This document shows positions 1-9,302 of a DNA stretch of 64,000 bases, piece by piece (within the stretch, counting starts at the first letter, position 1; every line of letters starts with the position of its first letter). The stretch comes from Actinosynnema sp. ALI-1.44 (GTDB lineage Bacteria > Actinomycetota > Actinomycetes > Mycobacteriales > Pseudonocardiaceae). The notes under the pieces are model-generated. The model ran no database searches. It was not told the DNA's origin and saw nothing but the letters and a program-made list of their open reading frames with translations. Location: contig NZ_MTQO01000053.1 in NCBI RefSeq assembly GCF_001984155.1, positions 496,001 through 560,000 on the forward strand, given 5' to 3'. The position numbers and the translations under genes were made by a program.

Positions 1-924
1 CGCCGGTCGCATGGCCAGGATCGTGCACGCCCGCTTGGCCGCGACCATGCTCTCGTTGTAGTGGTGCACCGCCTCGGCGGCGACGCCGACCGGGATCACC
101 AGGAACGCCGACAGGCCGTAGAACGCGACCAGTTCGCCGATCGTGATCGTGCCGTCGAGCGCCAGCCGCGCACCGAGCCACAGCACCAGGATGGTCACCA
201 GACCCGGCAACAGGATCTCGATTCCCGACAACCAGGAGTCGATCCTCGCGGCGTTCACACCGGCCCTGCGCACGCGCTGGCTGGTTTCGGTGAACCGCGC
301 GGTGAACTGCTTCTCACCGCCGATGCCACGCAGGATCCGCAGGCCGGACACGATGTCCGAGGCCATCGACGTGGCCGCGCCCACCTCGTCCCGGTGCTTC
401 TCGGTCCGTTCACGCAACGGTCCGAGCAGGGGAACCAGGCCCAATGTCGCCAACGGCACGCCGACGAGGACGATGAGGCCGAGCAGCTGTGAGCTGGACA
501 GCACAGCCACAGCGGCGATGACGAACGAGACGAGGCCACCGGTCAGCCGTCCGATGACCTCCAGCGCGCCACCGATGCTGTAGATGTCCGACGACCCGAT
601 CGCGACGATCTCACCGGTCTTGATCTTCGACGGCAACGCCGCCCCGACACGGGTGGCGTGCTGCATGACGGCTCTCTGCATCAGCGCGGCACCGTTGAGC
701 CACGCCTTGTCGCCCGCGCGCGTCAGCATCAACGTGCTGAAGGCGGACAGTGCACCGAGTGCGAGCAGCACACCTGCCCACATGAGCAGGGCGCCGGTGT
801 CCCGAGGGGCGATGCCCTCGTCGATCGCCGCACCGATGACCAATGGGGTCAGCGTCAGCGGCCCCATCCACAACATGCCGAATACCATCGACGCGAGCAG
901 CGCACGCGGCGACGAGCGGATCAC
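1..924 (-). CDS. ABC transporter transmembrane/ATP-binding protein, partial
   Basis: This is the N-terminal membrane domain of an ABC exporter half-transporter; the gene runs off the left edge, so the nucleotide-binding domain is not in view. Reading the minus strand from about 924 gives several hydrophobic helices and the stretch SDIVSGLRILRGIGGE, which resembles the coupling region of type-1 exporter (ABC_membrane) domains. Transported substrate cannot be deduced. The start is uncertain. The reading frame is open back to a TGA at about 973, but the only usual start codons seen are GTG at 924 and ATG at 888, and neither has a clear ribosome binding site. The divergent neighbour is purC. Confidence 0.8.
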   Translation of the reverse strand, partial: MIRSSPRALLASMVFGMLWMGPLTLTPLVIGAAIDEGIAPRDTGALLMWAGVLLALGALSAFSTLMLTRAGDKAWLNGAALMQRAVMQHATRVGAALPSKIKTGEIVAIGSSDIYSIGGALEVIGRLTGGLVSFVIAAVAVLSSSQLLGLIVLVGVPLATLGLVPLLGPLRERTEKHRDEVGAATSMASDIVSGLRILRGIGGEKQFTARFTETSQRVRRAGVNAARIDSWLSGIEILLPGLVTILVLWLGARLALDGTITIGELVAFYGLSAFLVIPVGVAAEAVHHYNESMVAAKRACTILAMRPA

Positions 925-1024
925 CCACCACAGGAACCGCAGCGGGGACCGCGAATCTGGGGTGAGTCAATAGTTGTGCATGTCGCGCAAGCTACCGGGG
1001 CACGTGTGACCACCGCTACGCAAT

Positions 1025-1030
1025 TATGCT
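1025..1030 (+). promoter_or_regulatory. Candidate -10 element (TATGCT) of purC
   Basis: TATGCT ends six bases before the purC GTG and there is no Shine-Dalgarno sequence between them. This spacing would place the transcript start at or next to the start codon, giving a leaderless mRNA. No convincing -35 hexamer is visible. The assignment is an inference from spacing and sequence. Confidence 0.45.
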
Positions 1031-1036
1031 CTTGCT

Positions 1037-1912
1037 GTGCCTTCGCTGACTGAGTATCCGCAGGTAGCCGCCGGGAAGATTCGCGAGCTGTACGCGGTGG
1101 ACGACGATCACCTGCTGCTGGTCGCCTCGGACAAGATCTCGGCGTACGACTACGTGCTGCCGACGACGATCCCGGACAAGGGCCGGGTGCTCACCGCGAT
1201 GAGCGTGTTCTGGTTCGGCCTGCTCGACGGCCCGAACCACCTCGTGGCGTGGGACGACCCGCGGATCCCCGAGGAGGTGCGCGGCCGTGCGCTGCTCGTG
1301 CGCCGGTTGACGATGCAGCCGGTCGAGTGCGTCGCCCGCGGCTACCTGACCGGGTCCGGCCTGGTCGACTACCGCAAGACCGGTGGGGTCTGCGGCGTCG
1401 CGCTGCCGCCTGGCCTGGTGGAGGCCTCCCAGCTGCCGGAGCCGATCTTCACGCCCACGACCAAGGCCGAGGTCGGCCAGCACGACGAGGCGATCGACTT
1501 CGACGCGGTCCGCGCCGCCGTCGGCGACGAACTCGCCGTGCGGCTGCGCGACACCACGCTGGCCACGTACGCGCAGGCGGCGGAGCACGCGCTGAGCCGG
1601 GGCATGATCCTCGCGGACACCAAGTTCGAGTTCGGCATCGACGAATCGGGCGAGCTGGTGCTCGGCGACGAGGTGCTGACGCCGGATTCGTCCCGGTTCT
1701 GGGCGGTCGACGGCTATGAACCGGGTAAGGTGCAACCCGCGTTCGACAAGCAGATCGTGCGCGACTGGCTCACCTCGCCCGCGTCCGGCTGGGACCGTGC
1801 GTCCGGTGACCTGCCGCCCGAGCTGCCCGCGGCGGTCGTCGAGGCGACGAGGTCCCGGTACGTCGAGGCGTACGAGCGGGTCTCCGGTAAGTCCTTTGCG
1901 GACTGGATCTGA
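1037..1912 (+). CDS. purC: Phosphoribosylaminoimidazole-succinocarboxamide synthase
   Basis: SAICAR synthetase joins aspartate to CAIR using ATP in de novo purine synthesis, in the cytosol. The 291-residue product has the N-terminal AAGKIRELY nucleotide-binding strand (11-19), [13 protein letters not shown] (96-108) and [10 protein letters not shown] (191-200), all hallmarks of PurC, and its length fits the family. Translation starts at GTG 1037. There is no Shine-Dalgarno sequence, but a TATGCT hexamer lies six bases upstream, suggesting leaderless initiation. It stands apart from purSQL and purF/purM in this window but belongs to the same pathway. Confidence 0.96.
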   Translation: MPSLTEYPQVAAGKIRELYAVDDDHLLLVASDKISAYDYVLPTTIPDKGRVLTAMSVFWFGLLDGPNHLVAWDDPRIPEEVRGRALLVRRLTMQPVECVARGYLTGSGLVDYRKTGGVCGVALPPGLVEASQLPEPIFTPTTKAEVGQHDEAIDFDAVRAAVGDELAVRLRDTTLATYAQAAEHALSRGMILADTKFEFGIDESGELVLGDEVLTPDSSRFWAVDGYEPGKVQPAFDKQIVRDWLTSPASGWDRASGDLPPELPAAVVEATRSRYVEAYERVSGKSFADWI

Positions 1913-1935
1913 TCACTCCTTCGTGATTTCACGAC

Positions 1936-1977
1936 AATGGCGTCGGTTCGTTACCCGCACGACAAGCCGGCGCCATT
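1936..1977. terminator. Imperfect inverted repeat after purC
   Basis: Arms 1936-1946 and 1967-1977 pair over 11 bases with one mismatch around a 20-base loop, just past the purC stop. No T-run follows, so a terminator role is only plausible. Confidence 0.3.
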
Positions 1978-1998
1978 CTCGTGGGGCGTCATGGTGAT

Positions 1999-2703
1999 GT
2001 GTCCGCACGCCTGGTGGTCTCCCTGTCCGGAATCGGGATCCGGACCCTGCACCGCTGCGCCGAACTCGCTGGAGAGCTGGACCTTCGGGGGGTCTCGCTC
2101 TCGCTGTTGTTCGCACCGCGGCTGGCAGGGGCGGGGCAGCACAAAGTGGTGGTGGACTGGGTGCGGCAGCGGCGCGTTCGGGGGGACGCGCTGCTGCTGC
2201 ACGGCTTCGACCTCACCGACGCGCCACGCAGGCGCGCCGAGTTCGGTTCGCTGCCCGCGCACGAGGCCGGTCTGCGCCTGACCGCCGCCCGTAGGCTGAT
2301 GGGCAGGCACGACCTCGAAGTCGACGCCTTCGCCCCGCCGCAGTGGGCGGTGTCGCCCGGCACGTTGACCGCGTTGCGGCGAAACGAGTTCGCCCTGTGC
2401 GCGGACGCCACGAAGATCTACGACCTGCGCACCGACGCCGTCCACAAGGGACGAGTGCACGGCCTGGCCGCGAACGAGCGCGTGGAGACGTGGTCCTGCT
2501 TCGCGTTGGTGCTCAGCGTCGCGCGGGCGGCCCGGCGCGGCGGTCTGGTCCGGCTGTCGGTCGACGCGGCCGACCTGGCCAAACCGGGGCCACGGCGGGC
2601 GATTCTCGACGCGATCGACATCGCCACCCACCACGGCGCCGAGTCGTCGACGTATCAGACGGCTGTCGTCTCCCCGGGGGTGAGCACGCGGACCTCGGTC
2701 TGA
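1999..2703 (+). CDS. DUF2334 domain protein (polysaccharide-deacetylase-like)
   Basis: The product of about 234 residues starts with a short beta-strand (LVVSLSGIG) and contains LLLHGFDLTD and the stretch around FAPPQW. These are typical of DUF2334 proteins, which have a divergent NodB/polysaccharide-deacetylase fold. The substrate is unknown. I prefer GTG 1999, which begins directly at the conserved domain; GTG 1981 is an in-frame alternative. The last 49 bases overlap the end of the convergent metallo-beta-lactamase-fold gene, so the C-terminal residues are shared antisense. Confidence 0.75.
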   Translation: MSARLVVSLSGIGIRTLHRCAELAGELDLRGVSLSLLFAPRLAGAGQHKVVVDWVRQRRVRGDALLLHGFDLTDAPRRRAEFGSLPAHEAGLRLTAARRLMGRHDLEVDAFAPPQWAVSPGTLTALRRNEFALCADATKIYDLRTDAVHKGRVHGLAANERVETWSCFALVLSVARAARRGGLVRLSVDAADLAKPGPRRAILDAIDIATHHGAESSTYQTAVVSPGVSTRTSV

Positions 2704-3290
2704 CTGGGGCCGAGTTCGGCGAACCTGCCGTAGTACATCTGCGGCACGCTGACCACGGCCTCGTGGATCGGGATGGCCACGCGTGCCTTCATGATCCGCA
2801 GGAAGTCGACTGCCTCGGACAGCTTCTGCCACGGCGCCGCGGTCGGCATGGCGAGCACGTCGACGGCCTGGTCGGGGCGGTGGAACGAGTCGCCGGGGTG
2901 GTAGAAGGCGCCGTCGTCGAGCACGTAGCCGACGTTCGGCGGCACCGGGACCTCGGGGTGGATGATCGCGTGGTTGCCACCGACCGCGTTCACCTGGGTG
3001 CGGCCGATCTGGAAGCGCTCACCGGGTTTCACGGTCCGCGCGGCCAGACCGACGTCGACGACGTCCCGCGCCGACGCCGGGTCCACGATCAGCTGCGCCT
3101 TCGGGTTGGCCTTCATCAGCTCGACCAAGCGCGGCACGTCGAGGTGGTCGGGGTGCTGGTGGGTGATCAGGACCGCGTCGAGGTGCCGGACTTCCTCGAA
3201 GCCCTTCGAGAAGGTGCCGGGGTCGAACAGCAGTCGTTCCGAGCCGCTCTCGGCCAGCACACACGAGTGTCCGAAATGGACGAATTGCAT
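2655..3290 (-). CDS. MBL-fold metallo-hydrolase
   Basis: This 211-residue protein has the metallo-beta-lactamase superfamily metal-binding motif HQHPDH (44-49), a later HPGDSFH segment carrying the bridging aspartate, and a C-terminal IPIHEA histidine. Such small single-domain members (UlaG-like) are usually hydrolases or phosphodiesterases. The substrate cannot be read from sequence. The ATG at 3290 directly opens the first beta-strand. It converges on the DUF2334 gene with a 49-base overlap. Confidence 0.88.
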   Translation of the reverse strand: MQFVHFGHSCVLAESGSERLLFDPGTFSKGFEEVRHLDAVLITHQHPDHLDVPRLVELMKANPKAQLIVDPASARDVVDVGLAARTVKPGERFQIGRTQVNAVGGNHAIIHPEVPVPPNVGYVLDDGAFYHPGDSFHRPDQAVDVLAMPTAAPWQKLSEAVDFLRIMKARVAIPIHEAVVSVPQMYYGRFAELGPSQTEVRVLTPGETTAV

Positions 3291-3447
3291 CCGCGTTCCT
3301 CTCAGCTCGAACTCGACACAAGTTCATCCCCCCGTGCACTGCGGTTGTAGTCGACACTACGCCCGGCGCGTTCGCCGTGGTCACTGGCCGTCGCCAAGGA
3401 GGCTACCGTCGAGTAACCTCGGCGGTAGCCAACCAGGAGGCGCCCTC

Positions 3448-4935
3448 ATGACCACCGTCGAGCACAAAGTCGAGACGTTCGACTCGTTGAACCCGGCCAC
3501 CGACGAGATCGTCGGGACGTACCCCGTGCACACGGCGCAGGACGTGGCCGACGCCGTTGCCAGGGCGCGCAACGCGTCCGCGTGGTGGCAGTCCCTCGGG
3601 TTCGCCGGTCGCACGGAACGCCTGCAGCGCTGGAAGGGCACCATGACCCGGCGCGCGCCCCAGTTGGCCGAGGTGGTCCACCAGGAGACCGGAAAGCCGC
3701 ACGCGGACGCGATGCTCGAGATCATCCTGGCCATCGACCACACCGCGTGGGTCGCGAAGAACGCACGCAAGGTACTCGGCCCCAAGCGCCGCTCCTCCGG
3801 GTTGCTGATGGCCAACCAGGCCGCGACGGTGGAGTACCAGCCGCTGGGCGTGGTCGGCGTGATCGGCCCGTGGAACTACCCGGTCTTCACGCCGATGGGC
3901 TCGATCGTCTACGCGCTGGCGGCGGGCAACGCGGTCGTCTTCAAGCCGAGCGAGTACACCCCCGGCGTGGGCAAGTGGCTGGTGGACAGCTTCGCCGAGG
4001 CGGTGCCGGAGCACCCGGTGTTCCAGCTGATCACGGGCTTCGGCGCGACCGGTGCGGCGCTGTGCCGGTCGGGCGTCGACAAGGTGGCCTTCACCGGCTC
4101 GGCGGCAACGGGCCGCAAGATCATGGCGGCCTGCGCGGAAAACCTGACCCCGGTGCTGATCGAAGCGGGCGGCAAGGACGCGCTGCTGGTGGACGAGGAC
4201 GCGGACGTCGAGGCGGCGGCGGACGCGGCGGTCTGGGGCGGCATGTCGAACGCGGGCCAGACCTGCGTGGGCGTCGAGCGCGTCTACGTGCACGAGAAGG
4301 TCTACGACGCCTTCGTGGCCGCGACAGTCGCGAAAGCCAAGGGCGTGCGCGCGGGCGGTGACGCCGACGCCCAGATCGGCCCGATCACGATGCCCGCCCA
4401 ACTCGACATCATCCGCAAGCACATCTCGGACGCGATCGCCCGAGGCGGAAAAGCCCTCGTCGGCGGGGTCGACGCGGTCGGCGACCGCTTCGTGCAGCCG
4501 ACGGTCCTGGTGGACGTCCCCGAGGACTCGGTGGCAGTGCGCGAGGAGACCTTCGGCCCGACACTGACCATCGCGAAGGTGAAGGACATGGAGGAGGCGG
4601 TGGCGAAGGCCAACGACTCCCGCTACGGCCTCGGCGCGACCGTGTTCGCCAAGCGCCGCGGCATGGAACTGGCCCGCCGCCTGCGCTCGGGCATGACCGC
4701 GGTGAACTCGGTGATCAGCTTCGCGGGCATCCCCTCCCTGCCGTTCGGCGGGGTGGGCGACTCGGGCTTCGGCCGGATCCACGGAGAGGACGGCCTGAAG
4801 GAGTTCACCCGCGCCAAGGCGATCGCCCGCCAACGCTTCCGCGCCCCGATCACCTTGACAACCTTCACCCGCACGGAGAAAACCGACGCGACCGTCGCGA
4901 AGCTCATCACGCTCCTGCACGGCAAACGCAAGTAG
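3448..4935 (+). CDS. NAD(P)-dependent aldehyde dehydrogenase
   Basis: This 495-residue aldehyde dehydrogenase oxidises an aldehyde to its acid with NAD(P). It contains PWNYP (141-145), the cofactor loop FTGSAATG (215-222), general base Glu239 in LIEAGGK and nucleophile Cys273 in GQTCVG. The C-terminal EFTRAKAIARQRF stretch is like succinate-semialdehyde or broad aliphatic/aromatic ALDHs; the precise substrate is open. The frame stays open far upstream, but ATG 3448 preceded by AGGAGG (3435-3440) is the clear start. A long palindrome follows the stop. Confidence 0.92.
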   Translation: MTTVEHKVETFDSLNPATDEIVGTYPVHTAQDVADAVARARNASAWWQSLGFAGRTERLQRWKGTMTRRAPQLAEVVHQETGKPHADAMLEIILAIDHTAWVAKNARKVLGPKRRSSGLLMANQAATVEYQPLGVVGVIGPWNYPVFTPMGSIVYALAAGNAVVFKPSEYTPGVGKWLVDSFAEAVPEHPVFQLITGFGATGAALCRSGVDKVAFTGSAATGRKIMAACAENLTPVLIEAGGKDALLVDEDADVEAAADAAVWGGMSNAGQTCVGVERVYVHEKVYDAFVAATVAKAKGVRAGGDADAQIGPITMPAQLDIIRKHISDAIARGGKALVGGVDAVGDRFVQPTVLVDVPEDSVAVREETFGPTLTIAKVKDMEEAVAKANDSRYGLGATVFAKRRGMELARRLRSGMTAVNSVISFAGIPSLPFGGVGDSGFGRIHGEDGLKEFTRAKAIARQRFRAPITLTTFTRTEKTDATVAKLITLLHGKRK

Positions 4936-4940
4936 CAACC

Positions 4941-4987
4941 CTCGTGAGTGTTTTGGCCGGTCAGAACCCGGCCAAAACACTCACGAG
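4941..4987. repeat. Long perfect palindrome between convergent genes (copy 1)
   Basis: The arm CTCGTGAGTGTTTTGGCCGG (4941-4960) is perfectly complementary to 4968-4987 around a 7-base loop. It fills the gap between the convergent aldehyde dehydrogenase and purL genes. The same arm recurs at 49461-49506. No T-run follows the stem on either strand, so it is not a textbook intrinsic terminator, although a bidirectional termination or RNA-end role is likely. Confidence 0.85.
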
Positions 4988-4992
4988 GTCTT

Positions 4993-7278
4993 TCAGTGGA
5001 ACAGGGCGGGCAGGGTGCCCTGCCAGGCGTTGGCCAGTTCTTCCAGTGCGAAGGTGGCGACGTCCTGGATCTCCAGTGCCTTCGACTCCGGGTCCACCAC
5101 GCCGAGCTTGCGCCACGGCATCGAGCGGGCCGTGAGCATGTCGGTGAACCGCAGCTCCTCCGTGCGCGGCACCGCGACGATCACACGACCGGTCGACTCG
5201 GAGAACAGCTGCACGAACGGGTCCTGCTCGCTGTCGAGGAAGATCCGCGCCCCGGTCTGGCCGATCAGGCACGCCTCCACGATCGCCTGCGCCAGACCGC
5301 CTTCGGCCAGGTCGTGGGCCGCGGAGACCATGCCGTCGCGGGAGCCCGCGCGCAGGATCTCCGCGAGGAGCATCTCGTGCGCCAGGTCCACCTTGGGCGG
5401 CAGGCCGCTCAGCGACCCGTGCACGACGTGCGCCCATTCCGAGCCGCCGAACTCGTCGGACGTCGTTCCCAGCAGCAGCAACGTCTCGCCTGCTTCGGCG
5501 CCGATGCCCGTCGGGATGCGCCTGCGCACGTCGTCGATCACGCCGAGCACGCCGACCACCGGGGTCGGCAGGATCGCCGTCGAGCCGGTCTGGTTGTAGA
5601 AGCTGACGTTTCCGCCGGTCACCGGGATGCCCAGCTCGACGCAGCCGTCCGCGAGGCCGCGTACCGCCTGCTCGAACTGCCACATCACACCGGGGTCCTC
5701 CGGCGAGCCGAAGTTGAGACAGTTGGTCACGGCCACCGGGGTCGCGCCGCTCACGGCGACGTTCCGGTACGCCTCGGCCAGCGCGAGCTGAGCCCCGGTG
5801 TACGGGTCGAGCTTGCAGTAGCGGCCGTTGCAGTCGACGGAGAGCGCGACGCCACGGCCGCTTTCCTCGTCGATCCGGATCATGCCCGAGTCCGACGGCT
5901 GCGACAGCACGGTGCCGCCGCGCACGTACCGGTCGTACTGGTCGGTCACCCAGCCGCGGGACGACAGGTTGTGCGACCCGGCCATCCGCAGCACCAGATC
6001 ACGCAGGTCCGAAGTGGACGGGCGGGGCAGCTCGATCGGCTGCTGCAACGAGTCCTGCTCGGCCGGGCGCGCCACGGGGCGGTTGTACACCGGGCCCTCG
6101 TGTGCCACCGTGCGCGGCGGGACGTCCACCACGACCTCGTCGTGCCACGTGATCACGAGACGACCGGTCTCGGTCACCTCGCCGATCTCGGTCGCGGTCA
6201 CGTCCCACTTCGCGCACACCCGCATGAAGGCGTCCACATCGGACGGTTTGACGACCGCGCACATCCGCTCCTGCGATTCGCTCGACAGGATCTCGGCCGG
6301 GGTCATCCCTTTGGCGCGCAACGGAACCCTGTCCAGGTTCACGTGCATACCGCCGTCGCCGGCGCTGGCCAGCTCGGACGTCGCGCACGAGAGCCCGGCG
6401 CCGCCGAGGTCCTGGATGCCGACCACGATGCCCTCGCGGAACAGCTCGAGGCAGCACTCGATCAGCACCTTCTCCATGAACGGGTCGCCGACCTGCACCG
6501 ACGGCAGCTTCTTGCGCCCCGCCGTGGTCTCGTCGCCGGAGAACGTGTCGGACGCGAGCACCGACACGCCGCCGATGCCGTCGAGCCCGGTCCGCGCCCC
6601 GAACAGGATGATCTTGTTGCCGGTCCCGGACGCGTGCGCCAGGTGCAGGTCCTCGACCCGCATCGCACCCACGCACAACGCGTTGACCAGGGGGTTGCCC
6701 AGGTAGGTCGAGTCGAAGACGACCTCGCCGCCGATGTTGGGCAGGCCGAGGCAGTTGCCGTAGCCGCCGACACCGGCCACCACGCCCGGCAGCACCCGGC
6801 GGGTGTCCGGGGCGTCGGCCGGGCCGAACCGCAGCGAGTCCATCACGGCCAGCGGCCGCGCGCCCATCGCCATGATGTCGCGCACGATCCCGCCGACCCC
6901 GGTCGCGGCGCCCTGGTAAGGCTCCACGTAGGACGGGTGGTTGTGGCTCTCGACCTTGAAGGTGACGGCCCAGCCGTCGCCGATGTCGACCACACCGGCG
7001 TTCTCGCCGATGCCCGCGAGCATCTTCGAGCGCATCTGCTCGGTGGTGGTCTTGCCGAAGTACGACAGGTGCACCTTGGACGACTTGTAGGAGCAGTGCT
7101 CGCTCCACATCACCGAGTACATCGCGAGCTCGGCGTCGGTGGGCCTGCGGCCGAGGATCTCCCTGATCCGCTGGTACTCGTCGTCCTTCAGGCCCAGTTC
7201 GCGGTACGGCTGGGCGGTCTCCGGAGTGGCTTCCGCGTGCTTGACAGTGTCCGTGTTGTCTGCCTTGTTGGCTGTCAT
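4993..7278 (-). CDS. purL: Phosphoribosylformylglycinamidine synthase subunit PurL
   Basis: PurL is the ATP-dependent synthase subunit of FGAM synthetase, which works with PurQ and PurS in purine synthesis. At 761 residues it is the small, PurQ/PurS-dependent type. Motifs include [13 protein letters not shown] near the N-terminus, VESHNHPS (ATP/metal site) and DLGGAGLSC. The frame is open further upstream, but ATG 7278 overlaps the purQ stop by four bases (ATGA), indicating translational coupling in a purS-purQ-purL operon. Confidence 0.97.
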   Translation of the reverse strand: MTANKADNTDTVKHAEATPETAQPYRELGLKDDEYQRIREILGRRPTDAELAMYSVMWSEHCSYKSSKVHLSYFGKTTTEQMRSKMLAGIGENAGVVDIGDGWAVTFKVESHNHPSYVEPYQGAATGVGGIVRDIMAMGARPLAVMDSLRFGPADAPDTRRVLPGVVAGVGGYGNCLGLPNIGGEVVFDSTYLGNPLVNALCVGAMRVEDLHLAHASGTGNKIILFGARTGLDGIGGVSVLASDTFSGDETTAGRKKLPSVQVGDPFMEKVLIECCLELFREGIVVGIQDLGGAGLSCATSELASAGDGGMHVNLDRVPLRAKGMTPAEILSSESQERMCAVVKPSDVDAFMRVCAKWDVTATEIGEVTETGRLVITWHDEVVVDVPPRTVAHEGPVYNRPVARPAEQDSLQQPIELPRPSTSDLRDLVLRMAGSHNLSSRGWVTDQYDRYVRGGTVLSQPSDSGMIRIDEESGRGVALSVDCNGRYCKLDPYTGAQLALAEAYRNVAVSGATPVAVTNCLNFGSPEDPGVMWQFEQAVRGLADGCVELGIPVTGGNVSFYNQTGSTAILPTPVVGVLGVIDDVRRRIPTGIGAEAGETLLLLGTTSDEFGGSEWAHVVHGSLSGLPPKVDLAHEMLLAEILRAGSRDGMVSAAHDLAEGGLAQAIVEACLIGQTGARIFLDSEQDPFVQLFSESTGRVIVAVPRTEELRFTDMLTARSMPWRKLGVVDPESKALEIQDVATFALEELANAWQGTLPALFH

Positions 7279-7952
7279 GCCTTCACCAGTGCGTCGATGG
7301 CGGAAAAGAACATTCCCAGCCCGTCGTCCGACGGTCCGGTCAGCGCGTCGATGGCGTGCTCGGGGTGCGGCATCAGGCCGACCACCCGGCCACGCGCGTC
7401 GGTGATCCCGGCGATGTCGTTGAGCGACCCGTTCGGGTTGCCGCCGACGTACCGGAACACCACGCGACCCTCGCCCTCCAGCTCGGCCAGGGTGTCGCGC
7501 TCGGCGACGTAACCGCCCTCCCCGGACTTCAGCGGGACCAGGATCTCCGCGCCCTTGTCGTACCGGGTGCTCCAGGCGGTCGAGGTGTTCTCCACCTTCA
7601 GCCACTGGTCACGGCAGACGAAGTGCAGTTCGTGGTTGCGCACCAGCGCGCCCGGCAGCAGCCCGGCCTCGCACAGGATCTGGAAACCGTTGCAGATCCC
7701 CAGGATCGGCATGCCCTTCGCGGCGGCCTCGATCACCGGGCCCATCACCGGGGCGAACCGGGCGATCGCGCCGCAGCGCAGGTAGTCGCCGTAGGAGAAG
7801 CCGCCGGGCACGATCACCGCGTCGACACCACGCAGGTCGGCGTCGGCGTGCCAGAGCGGCACGGCCTCGGCGCCCGCGTACTTCGCGGCTCGGGCGGCGT
7901 CCTGGTCGTCGAGCGTTCCAGGGAAGGTGATGACACCGATCTTCGCTGTCAT
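7275..7952 (-). CDS. purQ: Phosphoribosylformylglycinamidine synthase subunit PurQ
   Basis: PurQ is the class I glutamine amidotransferase subunit that supplies ammonia to PurL. The 225-residue protein shows the nucleophile elbow GICNGF with Cys87, preceded by [12 protein letters not shown], and the C-terminal catalytic His-Glu in MPHPEHA. The start ATG 7952 overlaps the purS stop by four bases; a longer open frame upstream runs through purS and is not real. Confidence 0.97.
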   Translation of the reverse strand: MTAKIGVITFPGTLDDQDAARAAKYAGAEAVPLWHADADLRGVDAVIVPGGFSYGDYLRCGAIARFAPVMGPVIEAAAKGMPILGICNGFQILCEAGLLPGALVRNHELHFVCRDQWLKVENTSTAWSTRYDKGAEILVPLKSGEGGYVAERDTLAELEGEGRVVFRYVGGNPNGSLNDIAGITDARGRVVGLMPHPEHAIDALTGPSDDGLGMFFSAIDALVKA

Positions 7953-8188
7953 GCGTCGAGCCTCCGGACGGTGAAGTCCTCGATCACGGTGTTGGCGAGC
8001 AGATCGGCGGCGATCTTGGTGAGCGTCTCGTCGTCGACCGAGTCGTCCACCTCCAGCTCGAAGCGCTTGCCTTGGCGAACCTCGGTCACACCCTGGAAAC
8101 CGAGACGGGGCAGTGCTTTGGCCACCGCCTGTCCCTGTGGGTCGAGAATCTCCGGCTTGGGCATTACGTCGACGACGACACGGGCCAC
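7949..8188 (-). CDS. purS: Phosphoribosylformylglycinamidine synthase subunit PurS
   Basis: PurS is the small bridging subunit that assembles PurL and PurQ into the FGAM synthetase complex. The 79-residue product has the typical [14 protein letters not shown] opening and a C-terminal NTVIEDF segment. It starts at GTG 8188 with GGGAG about nine bases upstream. It is the first gene of the purSQL operon; the 131 bases between it and the divergent epimerase gene should carry its promoter. Confidence 0.95.
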   Translation of the reverse strand: MARVVVDVMPKPEILDPQGQAVAKALPRLGFQGVTEVRQGKRFELEVDDSVDDETLTKIAADLLANTVIEDFTVRRLDA

Positions 8189-8319
8189 GGTCGTTTGCTC
8201 CCATTGTCAAGAACATCACAGCGGGTCACGATGGACGGGGGAAGCCTACCTGACCTGGGAGTTTCGCTCTGCGCGAGCAGGCTGGCGGAGCGGGCGGGGT
8301 GACGGCGAGTATCGATGAC

Positions 8320-9285
8320 ATGCGACTTCTCGTTCTGGGTGGGACGGCTTTCCTCGGCCGCGCGATCGCCGCGGCGGCTGTCAGGCGCGGGCACGACGTG
8401 ACCTGCGCGGCAAGGGGGAGCTCGGGTGACGCACCCGCCCCGTTGATCAAGCTCGACCGGGACGATCCGGACGGCCTGGCCCCGCTGCGCGGCGAGCGGT
8501 TCGACGCCGTGGTGGACGTGGCGAAAATCTCCTATCCGCACGTCCGCAGGGCCGTCGACGAGATCGAGGCGGGCCACTGGACGTTCGTCTCCTCGATCAG
8601 CGCGTACGAGCAGTTCCGCACCGGCGGGGTCGACGACCCGGTCTTCGACCCGGTGTACGAACAGGGCACGGCGCAGACCATGGACAGCTACGGCGCCATC
8701 AAGGTGGCCAGCGAGAACGCGGTCCGGGACGTCTACGGGGAGAACGCGTTCATCGTCCGCGCGGGCCTGATCACCGGACGTGGTGACGTCAGCGACCGCT
8801 TCGGCTACTGGCCCGCCCGGCTGTCCGGCGACGGCCAGGCCGTCGTACCGGACGCGCCGGACCAGGCCACGCACCACGTGGACGTCGAGGACCTGGCGGC
8901 CTGGGTCGTCGGCGGCGCCGAGCGCCGTGTCGGCGGCACGTTCAACGCCAGCGGCCTGCCGGTCCCGCTCGGTGAACTGCTCGCCAGGATCAAGGCGGCC
9001 GTCGGCGGGGACGCCGAGATCGTGCCGGTCGGCGAGCAGCAGCTCATCGACCTGGAGGTCGGCTGGTGGTCCGGGCCCCGGTCGCTGCCGCTGTGGATCC
9101 CGAACGGTCACATCATCGGCGCGAACTGGGACGTGCGGCCCGCGATCGACGCCGGGCTGAAGTTCCGTTCGGTCGAGGAGGCCGCGTTGAGCGCGCTGGA
9201 GCACGAGCGTGAGCTGGGGCTGGCACGCCCGCGCAAGGCGGGGCTCACCCGTGGGGAGGAAGCTCACATTCTCGGTGCGGTCTGA
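8320..9285 (+). CDS. NAD-dependent epimerase/dehydratase family protein
   Basis: This 321-residue extended short-chain dehydrogenase begins with the Rossmann loop GGTAFLG and has a YGAIKVASE segment containing the YxxxK catalytic pair. Members include sugar-nucleotide epimerases and reductases; the substrate is unknown. ATG 8320 sits right at the first beta-strand. GTG 8299 is in frame but adds a non-conserved tail. GAGTAT seven bases before the ATG could be a leaderless -10. Divergent from purS. Confidence 0.87.
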   Translation: MRLLVLGGTAFLGRAIAAAAVRRGHDVTCAARGSSGDAPAPLIKLDRDDPDGLAPLRGERFDAVVDVAKISYPHVRRAVDEIEAGHWTFVSSISAYEQFRTGGVDDPVFDPVYEQGTAQTMDSYGAIKVASENAVRDVYGENAFIVRAGLITGRGDVSDRFGYWPARLSGDGQAVVPDAPDQATHHVDVEDLAAWVVGGAERRVGGTFNASGLPVPLGELLARIKAAVGGDAEIVPVGEQQLIDLEVGWWSGPRSLPLWIPNGHIIGANWDVRPAIDAGLKFRSVEEAALSALEHERELGLARPRKAGLTRGEEAHILGAV

Positions 9286-9302
9286 ATGGCAGTATCTGGT
9301 GA

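Noticed and set aside
611-970. TTG-started minus-strand frame at the left edge
   Set aside because: It is out of frame with the ABC transporter membrane domain, which reads clearly in the neighbouring frame.
3403-4980. Minus-strand frame of 525 codons opposite the aldehyde dehydrogenase
   Set aside because: Shadow of the true gene; low-complexity Arg/Gly/His content, no domain, and it runs into the palindrome.
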